A stretch of DNA of 54,266 bases from Streptomyces griseorubiginosus (GTDB taxonomy: Bacteria > Actinomycetota > Actinomycetes > Streptomycetales > Streptomycetaceae): positions 150,598 through 204,863 of the forward strand of contig NZ_KQ948743.1 in assembly GCF_001514195.1 (NCBI RefSeq), read 5' to 3'. Within the stretch, counting starts at the first letter, position 1. Each line of letters opens with the position of its first letter. Of the stretch, positions 15,924-23,268 are shown in pieces. The notes under the pieces are model-generated. The model saw nothing but the letters and a program-made list of their open reading frames with translations. It had not been told where the DNA came from and ran no database searches. The translations under genes were made by a program, and so were the position numbers.

Positions 15924-16829
15924 ATGACTCGCACCATCACCGTCGGCCTCGACGGTTCGAGCGAAAGCCGGGCTGCCGCCGAATGGGCGGCACGCGAGGC
16001 CGCACTGCTCGGTCTGCCGCTGAAGCTGGTGCACGTCTGGGAGCCGGTCCCCGCACCCATGGCCCAGGCCCCCCTCCTCGGCGCCGAGACGCAGCAGCAC
16101 TGGACCGAGCGCGTTCCCCGCGAGGCGGCCGACGGCATCCGGCTGCGCCACCCGGGCCTTGAGGTCTCCGCTGAGCAGCTGTCCGGCCGGCCCGCCGACG
16201 TCCTGACGGACGCGGCGAAGGACGCCGAGCTGCTGGTGGTGGGCTCGCGCGCCCTGAGCGGCCTCGGCGGTTTCCTGGTCGGCTCGGTCGCTCTGGCCGT
16301 CGTGGCGCACGCCGAGCAGCCGGTCGTCCTGGTCCGGGCCGGGGAGCAGGCCGCCGACGAGCACGAGATGGACCCGGTCGGCATCCCGTCCTCCGCGACC
16401 CCGTTCCGGCCCGTGGTGCTCGGCCTCGACATCGAGAGCCCGGACGAAGCGCTGATCGAGTTCGCCTTCGCGGCAGCGGCCCGCCGCAACACGTCCCTGC
16501 GCGTCGTGCACGGCTGGAACCCGCCCCCGTACTACGCCTACGGCCTCGCCACCGACTTCGAACTCCACGCCGCCCTGGCCCGCCGCGAGTCCGTGGCCCT
16601 CGCCGAACTCCTGAGCCCGTGGCGCGACAAGCACCCGGACGTCGAGGTCACCGAGGAGTCCTCCTACGGCACCGCCGGGAACCACCTCGCCGACGCCTCC
16701 CGCGATTCCTCCCTCGTCGTCGTGGGTCGCCGCGTCCGCCGCAACCCGTTCGGCGCCCACATCGGTCCCGTCACCCATGCCGTGCTGCACCACTCCGTCG
16801 CCCCTGTCGCCGTAGTCCCCCATCCGTGA
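15924..16829 (+). CDS. Tandem-domain universal stress protein
   Basis: A 301-residue protein with two UspA domains. The first begins ITVGLDGSSESRAAAEWAAREAALLGLPLKLVHVW and ends with an ATP-binding-type segment VVGSRALSGLGGFLVGSVALAVVAHAEQPVVLVR; the second begins PVVLGLDIESPDEALIEFAF and ends VVGRRVRRNPFGAHIGPVTHAVLHHSVAPVAVVP. Usp proteins bind ATP and are made in hypoxia and stationary phase; double-domain forms are typical of the DosR regulon (family knowledge). ATG 15924 follows GGTGGAG. It starts an operon with the alcohol dehydrogenase and a second Usp. Confidence 0.93.
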   Translation: MTRTITVGLDGSSESRAAAEWAAREAALLGLPLKLVHVWEPVPAPMAQAPLLGAETQQHWTERVPREAADGIRLRHPGLEVSAEQLSGRPADVLTDAAKDAELLVVGSRALSGLGGFLVGSVALAVVAHAEQPVVLVRAGEQAADEHEMDPVGIPSSATPFRPVVLGLDIESPDEALIEFAFAAAARRNTSLRVVHGWNPPPYYAYGLATDFELHAALARRESVALAELLSPWRDKHPDVEVTEESSYGTAGNHLADASRDSSLVVVGRRVRRNPFGAHIGPVTHAVLHHSVAPVAVVPHP

Positions 16830-16843
16830 GGAGAGCAGCAACC

Positions 16844-17866
16844 ATGAAGGCAGCAGTCGTACGAGCCTTCGGCGCACCCCTCGTCATCGAGGAACGTCCC
16901 GATCCCGAGCCGGGCCCGGGCCAGGTCCGGATCCGCCTCGAGGCGTCCGGGCTGTGCCACACCGACATCCACGCCGCCCGCGGTGACTGGCCCGTCAAGC
17001 CGATCCCGCCCTTCGTCCCCGGCCACGAGGGCGTCGGCCTGGTCGAGAAGCTCGGCGAGGGCGTCACCCACCTCGGCGTCGGGCAGCGGGTCGCCGTGCC
17101 CTGGCTCGGCAAGGCCTGCGGTCGGTGCGAGCACTGCCTGTCCGGCTGGGAGACCCTGTGCGAGCAGCAGGTCAACACCGGTTACGGCTGCGACGGCGGG
17201 TACGCCGAGAAGATGCTGGCCTGGGCCGACTTCGCACAGCCCGTGCCGGACGGCGTCAGCGCCCTCGACGCGGCCCCGCTGACCTGCGCGGGCGTCACGA
17301 CGTACAAGGCGCTCAAGGTCGCGGGGGTTCGGCCCGCCCAGCTCGTCGCCGTCTCCGGCATCGGCGGGCTCGGTCATCTGGCCGTGCAGTACGCGAAGAT
17401 CGCCGGCGCCCGGGTGGCCGCGATCGACGTCACCGACGACAAGCTCGAACTCGCCGCCGAACTCGGCGCGGACCTGGTCGTCGACGCCCGCAAGGACGAC
17501 GTCGGCGCCGTCCTGAGGCAGGCCGGCGGGGCGCACGCGGCGATCGCCCTGGCGGTGAACGAGGACGCCTTCGCCGCCGTCAACTCCGGTCTGCGGCGCG
17601 GCGGAAAGCTCGTCATGGTCGCCCTGCCCGCGCACGGCACGATCCAGGTGCCGATCTTCGACACCGTCCTCAACGGGACGAGCGTGATCGGCTCGATCGT
17701 CGGCACCCGACAGGACCTCGCCGAGGTGTTCCAGCTGCACGCGGCAGGGCGCACCCGGGTGATCTCCGAGATCCGCTCGCTCGACACGGTCAACGAATCC
17801 ATCGACGACGTGCTGCGCGGTCAGGTCAAGGCCCGCATCGTCTTCGACCTGGGCACGGGGAGGTGA
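16844..17866 (+). CDS. adhP: Zinc-dependent alcohol dehydrogenase (AdhP type)
   Basis: A 340-residue NAD-dependent medium-chain dehydrogenase oxidising or reducing short-chain alcohols and aldehydes. Catalytic zinc ligands are Cys38 (GLCHTD), His61 with Glu62 (GHEGVG) and the later Cys in LTCAGVTTYKA; structural zinc is held by Cys92, Cys95, Cys98 and Cys106. The Rossmann motif GIGGLGHLAVQYAKIAG is present. It starts 14 bases after the upstream Usp gene behind GAGGAG and its stop is 5 bases before the next ATG, so the three genes form an operon. In a dormancy island it would recycle NADH by fermentation when respiration stalls (inference). Confidence 0.93.
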   Translation: MKAAVVRAFGAPLVIEERPDPEPGPGQVRIRLEASGLCHTDIHAARGDWPVKPIPPFVPGHEGVGLVEKLGEGVTHLGVGQRVAVPWLGKACGRCEHCLSGWETLCEQQVNTGYGCDGGYAEKMLAWADFAQPVPDGVSALDAAPLTCAGVTTYKALKVAGVRPAQLVAVSGIGGLGHLAVQYAKIAGARVAAIDVTDDKLELAAELGADLVVDARKDDVGAVLRQAGGAHAAIALAVNEDAFAAVNSGLRRGGKLVMVALPAHGTIQVPIFDTVLNGTSVIGSIVGTRQDLAEVFQLHAAGRTRVISEIRSLDTVNESIDDVLRGQVKARIVFDLGTGR

Positions 17867-17871
17867 GCGCG

Positions 17872-18729
17872 ATGACGGCCGATCTGCCGATCGTCGTCGG
17901 CGTCGACGGTGGCGAGCCCGCTCTGCGGGCCGTGGACTGGGCGGTGGACGAGGCCGCCCGGCGCGGGCTGCCGCTGCGGCTGGTGTACGCGTCGCTGTGG
18001 GAGCGGTACGAGGGCACGCAGCTCACGGAGGGTCCCGGCAAGCCATCGGAGCAGGCGCGGGCCGAGGACATCGTGGCGAGCGCCGCCCGGCGCGCCTGGG
18101 AGCGACGGCCCGGCGTGGTCGTCTCCACCGACGTGCAGCCGGAGGAACCCGAGTACGCGCTGATACGGGAGAGCCGCAGCGCCTGCCTCCTGGTGACCGG
18201 GACCCGCGGCCGGGGCGGTGTCGCCGAGGCGCTGCTGGGGTCGGTGAGCCTCCTGGTGGCCGGGCACGCCCACTGTCCGGTGGTCGTCGTCCGCGGGCCC
18301 GCCGCTCCCCCGGTCCGGGGCCGCGTGGTCGTCGGGGTGGGCGAGCAGCAGGCGGCCGTGCGCTTCGCCGCCGAGGAGGCGCGGCAGCGGGGTGCCGCGT
18401 TGGAGGCCGTACGGGCCTGGCGGTGCCCGGCGCACGAGAGCACCGACCACCCGCTGCTCACCGGCGAGCCCGCCCGGCTGCACGAGCAGCAGGCGTCGGA
18501 GGTGCTGGAGAAGGCGCTGCTGGACGTCCCCGACGAGGTCGAGGTGCACCGCCGTACGGTCGAGGGGCACGCCCGGACCGTCCTGGTGGACGCCTCGCGC
18601 AACGCCGATCTCCTGGTCCTCGGGGCCCGCCGCCGGCAGCGGCACTTCGGGCTCCAACTGGGCCGGGTCGCCCACGGCGTGCTGCACCAGGCCGCCTGCC
18701 CGGTCGTGATCGTGCCCGAGCCGGTGTGA
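17872..18729 (+). CDS. Tandem-domain universal stress protein
   Basis: A 285-residue double UspA protein. Domain 1 starts IVVGVDGGEPALRAVDWAVDEAARRGLPLRLVYA and ends VTGTRGRGGVAEALLGSVSLLVAGHAHCPVVVVRG, with the G-x2-G-x9-G nucleotide motif recognisable. Domain 2 starts VVVGVGEQQAAVRFAAEEARQRG and ends LGARRRQRHFGLQLGRVAHGVLHQAACPVVIVPEP. GGGGAGG spans the end of the dehydrogenase gene, indicating coupling. It converges on the PPK2 gene with only 15 bp between them. Confidence 0.92.
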   Translation: MTADLPIVVGVDGGEPALRAVDWAVDEAARRGLPLRLVYASLWERYEGTQLTEGPGKPSEQARAEDIVASAARRAWERRPGVVVSTDVQPEEPEYALIRESRSACLLVTGTRGRGGVAEALLGSVSLLVAGHAHCPVVVVRGPAAPPVRGRVVVGVGEQQAAVRFAAEEARQRGAALEAVRAWRCPAHESTDHPLLTGEPARLHEQQASEVLEKALLDVPDEVEVHRRTVEGHARTVLVDASRNADLLVLGARRRQRHFGLQLGRVAHGVLHQAACPVVIVPEPV

Positions 18730-18744
18730 GCGATGACCAGCCGC

Positions 18745-19548
18745 TCAGAGGCTCGCCGCGTGGTCGGGGACGTAGGTCTGGAGATCACGCGGCGGGCGCT
18801 GGTAGCCGGTCGAGGGCGGGCGCGCGGGCAGTTCCAGCACCGGCGGCGGAACGTCGTCGTAGGGCACCGAATCCAGCAGGTGCGCGATCATGTTCAGACG
18901 GGCCCGCCGCTTGTCGTCGCTCTCCACGACGTACCAGGGAGCCTCGGAGATGTCGGTGTGCACCAGCATCTCGTCCTTGGCGCGGGAGTACGCCTCCCAG
19001 CGGCTGATCGACTCCAGGTCCATCGGGGACAGCTTCCAGCGCCGCAGCGGATCCTCCAGCCGCCGCCGGAACCGCTCCTGCTGCTCGGTGTCGCTCACCG
19101 AGAACCAGTACTTGCGCAGCACGATCCCGGCCTCGACGAGCATCCGCTCGAAGATCGGGCACTGGCGCAGGAACAGCCGGTACTCCTCCTGCGTGCAGAA
19201 ACCCATCACGTGCTCGACTCCGGCCCGGTTGTACCACGACCGGTCGAACAGCACGATCTCCCCGGCCGCCGGCAGGTGCTCGACGTACCTCTGGAAGTAC
19301 CACTGTGTGCGCTCGCGCTCGGTCGGCTTCGGGAGCGCCGCGATCCGGGCGATACGGGGGTTGAGGTGTTCGGCGACCCGCTTGATGGTGCCGCCCTTGC
19401 CCGCCGCGTCCCGGCCCTCGAAGACCACCACGAGCCGGGTGCCCTCCGCCCGCACCCACTCCTGGAGCTTCACCAACTCCGTCTGCAGGCGCAGCAGTTC
19501 GTTCTCGTACACCTTGCGCGGCAGCTTCGCCGCGTCCTTGCCGGCCAT
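18745..19548 (-). CDS. ppk2: Polyphosphate kinase 2
   Basis: A 267-residue cytoplasmic kinase that transfers phosphate between polyphosphate and nucleoside di/triphosphates. Walker A is FEGRDAAGKGGTIKR (about residues 44-58), Walker B is VLFDRSWYNRAGVE, and the lid region with RRWKLSPMDLESISRWEAYSRAKDEML is highly characteristic of PPK2. Length and motifs fit the single-domain class. ATG 19548 follows GGAGG; the open frame further upstream crosses the remnant of another gene. With Usp proteins and a fermentative dehydrogenase it fits energy saving during dormancy. Confidence 0.94.
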   Translation of the reverse strand: MAGKDAAKLPRKVYENELLRLQTELVKLQEWVRAEGTRLVVVFEGRDAAGKGGTIKRVAEHLNPRIARIAALPKPTERERTQWYFQRYVEHLPAAGEIVLFDRSWYNRAGVEHVMGFCTQEEYRLFLRQCPIFERMLVEAGIVLRKYWFSVSDTEQQERFRRRLEDPLRRWKLSPMDLESISRWEAYSRAKDEMLVHTDISEAPWYVVESDDKRRARLNMIAHLLDSVPYDDVPPPVLELPARPPSTGYQRPPRDLQTYVPDHAASL

Positions 19549-19589
19549 GCCGCCTCCACCCACCGATGACCTATTCAGGGAGCACACCC

Positions 19590-19799
19590 ATGTCCGAGGT
19601 CGAACACCTGGACGCCACCGTACTTTCCGACGCCGAACTGCGCACCCTGGACGCCCGCTGACGGGCTTCGCCCGGCCTCGACGTACGCACCGCCGCTGTA
19701 CGCCCGCAGACGGCCGACGCCCGCACCCGGCACGCCGCCCGGCTCCGCGAGCATGGTACTGATCGTCCCGAAGTGGCGGTGTGGACCCGGAATGCCTGA
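19590..19799 (+). pseudogene. Internally deleted phosphoketolase remnant
   Basis: A start with ribosome binding site (AGGGAG then ATG 19590) opens MSEVEHLDATVLSDAELRTLDA, very like the N-terminus of xylulose-5-P/fructose-6-P phosphoketolase. The expected next residues would be HWRAxNYL; here the Trp position is TGA (19659-19661) followed by RAS. In the same frame, 19740-19796 reads ADARTRHAARLREHGTDRPEVAVW, which looks like the enzyme's extreme C-terminus, before TGA 19797-19799. About 750 residues in between are missing. The interpretation rests on remembered family sequence at both ends. Phosphoketolase genes are common partners of Usp/PPK genes in actinobacteria, so the deletion appears to have occurred inside this island. 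Confidence 0.65.
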
Positions 19800-19904
19800 A
19801 CGCCCGTCGCTGTAGATCGAGTTGACCAAGCATGGCCTCGTCGGCAGGGACGGCTTCGGCGGGACCAGTACAACAGCGAGTGAACTCCCTTGACAGGCTT
19901 GCTG

Positions 19905-20546
19905 CTATGAAGGCACCACGGCGACAGGACACCGTGACCTGGCCACGAGTCCGTGCGCCACTGCCGAGGAGGTGGCCCCCGCACTCCTGCCGACGACCAG
20001 CAGGCCGGCGTTCGCGGACTGTCGCACCAGGGCCTGGACGGGGCTCAGCAGCCGGACGTCCTCCAGTACGTCCACCTCCGGGTACTTCTCCCGCCACGGC
20101 CGCAGTGCGCCGGAGAGCAGGTGCACCTCGCGGTCCTCCCAGATGGCGCGATCGTCCTCCGGTATCCCGAAGTGGAATTCGGCGGCCTCGGCGGGAAGCT
20201 GCCAGCTGTGCACGGCCCGCAGCCGTACACCCCAGCGTCGGGCGGTGTCGAAGGCGAAGGCGACAGCCTCCGCCGCGGGGTTGCGGGCGTCCACTCCGAG
20301 GACGGTCTCTGCGGCGATCGGCTCCCTGGCCCGCTCGGGGACCAGCACGCACGGGCACGGGGACGCGGACAGGTCGTTCACGTCCGGCGCGCAGGCCACG
20401 ACCAGCTCCGTCTCCTCGGAGGCGGGCGGGGTCCCGTCACGGTGCAGCTGGACCGGGAGCCCGCGTCGGGCCGCTTCCCAGGAGGCCCAGCGGGCGGCCG
20501 CCTCGCAGTCCGCGGAGCCGACGTGAACGACGATGACACGTTCCAT
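19905..20546 (-). CDS. Universal stress protein, degenerate first domain
   Basis: A 213-residue Usp. The second half is a standard domain (ETVLGVDARNPAAEAVAFAFDTARRWGVRLRAVHSW ... LLVVGRSAGATSSAVAHGLVARSRCPVAVVPS). The first half keeps VIVVHVGSADCEAAARWASWEAARRGLPVQL but then contracts to about 70 residues, losing the nucleotide-binding loop, so only one domain is likely to bind ATP. Start ATG 20546 has a weak upstream site (GAAGGC). It is the third Usp gene in 5 kb and is read towards the phosphoketolase remnant. Confidence 0.88.
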   Translation of the reverse strand: MERVIVVHVGSADCEAAARWASWEAARRGLPVQLHRDGTPPASEETELVVACAPDVNDLSASPCPCVLVPERAREPIAAETVLGVDARNPAAEAVAFAFDTARRWGVRLRAVHSWQLPAEAAEFHFGIPEDDRAIWEDREVHLLSGALRPWREKYPEVDVLEDVRLLSPVQALVRQSANAGLLVVGRSAGATSSAVAHGLVARSRCPVAVVPS

Positions 20547-20628
20547 GTGATCTGCCTTCTTCCTGCCGTCCGGCCGGATCAGCCGAAGCTTGAGTCACCA
20601 GCTCAGTGCGGGATGCACCCTTCGGACC

Positions 20629-21210
20629 TCAGCCGGTGCGGTGCCCCCACCTCGGCCCGACCAGGTCCCACTCCCGGTCCCAGCCCGCCATGCGCCGCTG
20701 GTCCAGCCGCCGGCGGACGAGGGCGCCCGTCGCACACACGGAACCGGCGAGGGCCAGCGCCGCGAAGCCGCCCATCACGGCCGCCTCAAGGGTGGCCTCC
20801 GTCGGGCCCGGCGGTTCGGTGACCAGCGTGCCCCGCGCGTCCTCCCACACCACGACCCGGGAGCCTACCCTCAGACCGACGGTGACCAGAGTGCGATCCA
20901 CGCGCACTGAGCCGTCGGGAGCCCTCCAGCGCACCTTCGCGAGGTCCTTGTCACCCGACGACCACTTCCCCGACGTGGGCCTCGGTACGTCGGCGAGGAG
21001 GACGGCAGGCACGGAGTGCCGGTCCGCGCGCTGCCGGTCGAGTGTGCTCGCGGTGGCGTGTGCCGCGGCCAGGCCCACGATCGTGCCGCCCACCAGGACC
21101 AGGATCCATACGGCCAGGACGACCCAGGCCTCGGCGATGTCGTCGCGTCGGCGCAGCGGATTGCTCCGCCAGCGCCAGAACCGCTTTCTCCCCTGCCGCC
21201 CACGTCCCAT
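20629..21210 (-). CDS. Rv1733c-like two-helix membrane protein
   Basis: A 193-residue membrane protein. A basic head (RKRFWRWRSNPLRRRDDIAEAW) leads into a first helix (VVLAVWILVLVGGTIVGLAAAHATA), then an outside domain with GLRVGSRVVVWEDARGTLVTEPPGPTEA, a second helix (AAVMGGFAALALAGSVCATGALV) and a basic tail. The layout and the RNPLRR start match the Rv1733c family; Rv1733c is a DosR-regulon antigen of M. tuberculosis of unknown function. A similar gene is at 32478-33098. ATG 21210 is chosen because the conserved RFWRWRSNPLRR segment follows directly. A motif palindrome lies about 120 bp upstream. Confidence 0.85.
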   Translation of the reverse strand: MGRGRQGRKRFWRWRSNPLRRRDDIAEAWVVLAVWILVLVGGTIVGLAAAHATASTLDRQRADRHSVPAVLLADVPRPTSGKWSSGDKDLAKVRWRAPDGSVRVDRTLVTVGLRVGSRVVVWEDARGTLVTEPPGPTEATLEAAVMGGFAALALAGSVCATGALVRRRLDQRRMAGWDREWDLVGPRWGHRTG

Positions 21211-21730
21211 GGTTCCGCACCTCTTCCGGTCGGTGGTCCCACCTCGAAGGTCGCAGGCCCGCCGCGTGCCCGACACGGGCTGACCGGCTGCTGTGCCAGG
21301 GCCGCGCGGCACTGGTCGGCGCCGGGACATGGGGCCGAACGGCCTGGATCGCCCGGGAACCAGGGACAACCCCTGACCGATCCGCGGGGATCTCGAAGAC
21401 GGGCTGAACTTCGAAGACCCTGTCGAGCCCGGCGGCGCGCAGGAGCCTTGGGAAGTCCTTGTCATCGTTGACAAGTCGCAGCCGTCCGTTGCGGGCCCGC
21501 ACCCGGTTGCGTGTCCGGCACAGGGCCGCCAGTCCCGCGCAGTCGATGAAGGTCACCTTGGTCAGGTCGACCACCAGGTCCGGGTCCGGGCCGCACGTCA
21601 GTGAGTCGAGGAGTGACATCAGCGGTATCGCCGTCACGAGGTCGATCTCGCCGAACGGCATCACCACGGTCGTTCCGGCGACCGTGCGGACCGTGTGGGC
21701 TGCTACAGGCCTCGTGAGCTTGTCGGACAT
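20951..21730 (-). CDS. STAS-domain anti-sigma factor antagonist (C-terminus uncertain)
   Basis: The first 110 or so residues form a SpoIIAA/RsbV-type STAS domain: TTVVMPFGEIDLVTAIPLMSLLDSLT, then DLVVDLTKVTFIDCAGLAALCRTRNRV. In such proteins the residue at the IDCAGL position is the phospho-Ser/Thr that controls binding to an anti-sigma kinase; here it is Cys, so phosphorylation control may be lost. ATG 21730 fits the domain. The frame stays open to 20951, overlapping the Rv1733c-like gene by 260 bp in another frame, and the extra 140 residues look like non-coding translation. The natural end is probably near 21350, so the stop may have been lost by a frameshift or the gene is longer than normal. 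Confidence 0.6.
   Translation of the reverse strand: MSDKLTRPVAAHTVRTVAGTTVVMPFGEIDLVTAIPLMSLLDSLTCGPDPDLVVDLTKVTFIDCAGLAALCRTRNRVRARNGRLRLVNDDKDFPRLLRAAGLDRVFEVQPVFEIPADRSGVVPGSRAIQAVRPHVPAPTSAARPWHSSRSARVGHAAGLRPSRWDHRPEEVRNHGTWAAGEKAVLALAEQSAAPTRRHRRGLGRPGRMDPGPGGRHDRGPGRGTRHREHTRPAARGPALRACRPPRRRTEAHVGEVVVG
21331..21346. promoter_or_regulatory. Palindrome, dormancy-island motif copy 4
   Basis: GGGGCCGAACGGCCTG; the five pairs of GGCCG-AA-CGGCC are exact. It lies about 120 bp upstream of the Rv1733c-like gene. Confidence 0.5.
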
Positions 21731-21766
21731 GATCCGATCCAAGCCGCATCGACAGACGGTCCGGAA

Positions 21767-21780
21767 GGGCCGAACGGTCC
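21767..21780. promoter_or_regulatory. Palindrome, dormancy-island motif copy 5
   Basis: GGGCCGAACGGTCC, six of seven... pairs flanking the central AA being complementary except one G-T pair. It is 37-50 bp upstream of the STAS gene ATG at 21730, the position expected for an activator or repressor site near a promoter. Confidence 0.5.
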
Positions 21781-21805
21781 CCTTCACCCCGGTCCGGTCG
21801 GCCTG

Positions 21806-21832
21806 GGCCGGGGGTCGCAGCGGCCCCCGGCC
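21806..21832. terminator. Hairpin upstream of STAS gene
   Basis: GGCCGGGGG and CCCCCGGCC form a 9-bp stem with a nine-base loop. It may insulate the STAS promoter from upstream transcription. The following 21833-22060 has no gene I can support, though the plus-strand frame (RIAAEAAAVLDSLASERTEG) has coding-like composition and could be a fragment. Confidence 0.45.
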
Positions 21833-22068
21833 ACCTTCGCGTGACGGTGCCTACGGGACCGGGCTGCGGGCGCGCGTGTGCGGATCGCCGCTGAGGCGGC
21901 GGCGGTGCTGGATTCCCTGGCCAGCGAGCGGACGGAGGGCCTGATGGACACCGATGTCCCGCGCCAGACGACGAGGGTGCGGGCGGCGGCGACCCTGGCC
22001 GGATCCCGCCCTGGGTGCGTCGGCCTCGGCTACTCCGGCCTCCCCCCGATCGCTCATTGACGGCCTGA

Positions 22069-22096
22069 GTTAACGTCGATAACTTAACGGCACTAA
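22069..22096. promoter_or_regulatory. AT-rich operator/promoter before thioesterase-TetR pair
   Basis: GTTAACGTCGATAAC (22069-22083) is symmetrical at 12 of 15 positions, followed directly by TTAACGGCACTAA. Such an AT-rich dyad in this GC-rich DNA, 20-45 bp upstream of the thioesterase ATG, is a good candidate for the site bound by the TetR protein encoded as second gene. Confidence 0.55.
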
Positions 22097-22114
22097 CCTG
22101 AACCGGGAGCAGCC

Positions 22115-22519
22115 ATGACCTCACTCGCAGCCGATGACGTCTACGCCCTGGCGCCGTACGCCAAGACGCTGGGTGTCGTGTTCGACGAGATGACCGCCGA
22201 CGGTGTTCGGGCCACGCTGGCGCACGATCTCTCGCTCTCCACGGTGGGCGGTGGTCTGCACGGCGGAGCGTTGATGGGGCTCGCCGACGTGTGCGGTGCC
22301 GTGTGCGCCGCGCTCAACGGTCCGGCCGGTGCCGCTCCGGCCACCGTGGAGTCGACCACGCACTTCCTCCGGCCGGCCCGCACGGACGTGGTCGCGACGG
22401 CGCGTCCCCTGCGGGTGGGGCGCAACACCGTCGTCGAGGTCGATGTGCACGACGCCGAGGGCGAGTTGTGCGCCAGGGTGACGCAGGTGGTCACCGCCGT
22501 CGGTCAGAAGGCCTCCTGA
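22115..22519 (+). CDS. PaaI-family hotdog thioesterase
   Basis: A 134-residue hotdog-fold acyl-CoA thioesterase. Key parts are LGVVFDEMTADGVRATLAHDLSLST, the active-site loop GGGLHGGALMGLADVCGAVCA (HGG motif with Asp in the following helix) and TTHFLRPARTDVVATARPLRVGRNTVVEVDVHDAEG, standard for PaaI/YdiI proteins that hydrolyse aromatic or medium-chain acyl-CoA. GGGAGC precedes the ATG. The TetR gene starts 28 bp downstream, so the pair probably forms an autoregulated operon. Confidence 0.9.
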   Translation: MTSLAADDVYALAPYAKTLGVVFDEMTADGVRATLAHDLSLSTVGGGLHGGALMGLADVCGAVCAALNGPAGAAPATVESTTHFLRPARTDVVATARPLRVGRNTVVEVDVHDAEGELCARVTQVVTAVGQKAS

Positions 22520-22547
22520 TGGCGACGTCTCTCCAGGGCTCACCGCC

Positions 22548-23192
22548 GTGACCGCCTCCCGAACTCGCGCCGCCAAGGGGCAGGGTGGCCTGCTGCGCGA
22601 CCAACTGCTCGACATCGCCGGCCGGTTGCTCGAGGACGGAGGAGCCGACGCGCTGACGATCCGCGCGGTGGCGAGCAGCGCCGGAGTCACGCCCCCGGCC
22701 GTGTACCTGCACTTCTCCTCCAAGCGGGAACTCGTCCACGCCACGTGTCTGCGGGTGTGGAGTTCCCTGTTCGTCGAACTGGAAGCGGTGTCCGAGGGGA
22801 TCTCGGACCCGGTGACGGCGCTCTACGAGACCTGCGTCGCCTACATCGCCTTCGGGCTTCGTCATCCCGCCCAGTACCGGCTGGTGATGGACGGCGAAGC
22901 CACCGAGGCCAGCCGCCACAACGAGGACGCGTGTTTCCGCTACTTCCGGGACAAGGTCACCGCCTGCCGTGAGGCCGGCGTGCCGGTGGAGAGCCCGACC
23001 GAGACGGCCAGGGTGCTGTGCTCCGCCGTGCACGGCGCGGTGTCCCTCCTCATCCACCAGGAACGGGACACCTGGCCTTCGGACACCGCCCGTTACATGG
23101 CCCGTGCCGCGTCCGCAGCCGTCCACGGTGCGCTGCTCACCGCTTCTCCCACTCCCCCGCCGTCGATGTCCGCGGTGACACGGCCGGACTGA
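22548..23192 (+). CDS. TetR/AcrR-family regulator
   Basis: A 214-residue one-component repressor. The N-terminal helix-turn-helix is LLDIAGRLLEDGGADALTIRAVASSAGVTPPAVYLHFSSKRELVHA. The C-terminal part (ISDPVTALYETCVAYIAFGLRHPAQYRLVMDG) resembles the WHG-type effector domain. It starts at GTG 22548, 28 bp after the thioesterase stop. The likely operator is the AT-rich dyad at 22069-22096; the ligand may be an acyl-CoA given the partner gene, which is inference. Confidence 0.88.
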   Translation: MTASRTRAAKGQGGLLRDQLLDIAGRLLEDGGADALTIRAVASSAGVTPPAVYLHFSSKRELVHATCLRVWSSLFVELEAVSEGISDPVTALYETCVAYIAFGLRHPAQYRLVMDGEATEASRHNEDACFRYFRDKVTACREAGVPVESPTETARVLCSAVHGAVSLLIHQERDTWPSDTARYMARAASAAVHGALLTASPTPPPSMSAVTRPD

Positions 23193-23202
23193 ACCACGAG
23201 AC

Positions 23203-23247
23203 GGCCTCCCCGGGGCACGGTCGGCATGACGGTGCCCCGGGGAGGCC
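23203..23247. terminator. Bidirectional terminator between TetR gene and xlnA
   Basis: A perfect 16-bp GC-rich stem (23203-23218 with 23232-23247) and a 13-base loop between two convergent genes; 11 bp after the TetR stop and 22 bp after the xylanase stop. Confidence 0.88.
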
Positions 23248-23268
23248 TGCATGGTGCTCCTGAAGGAG

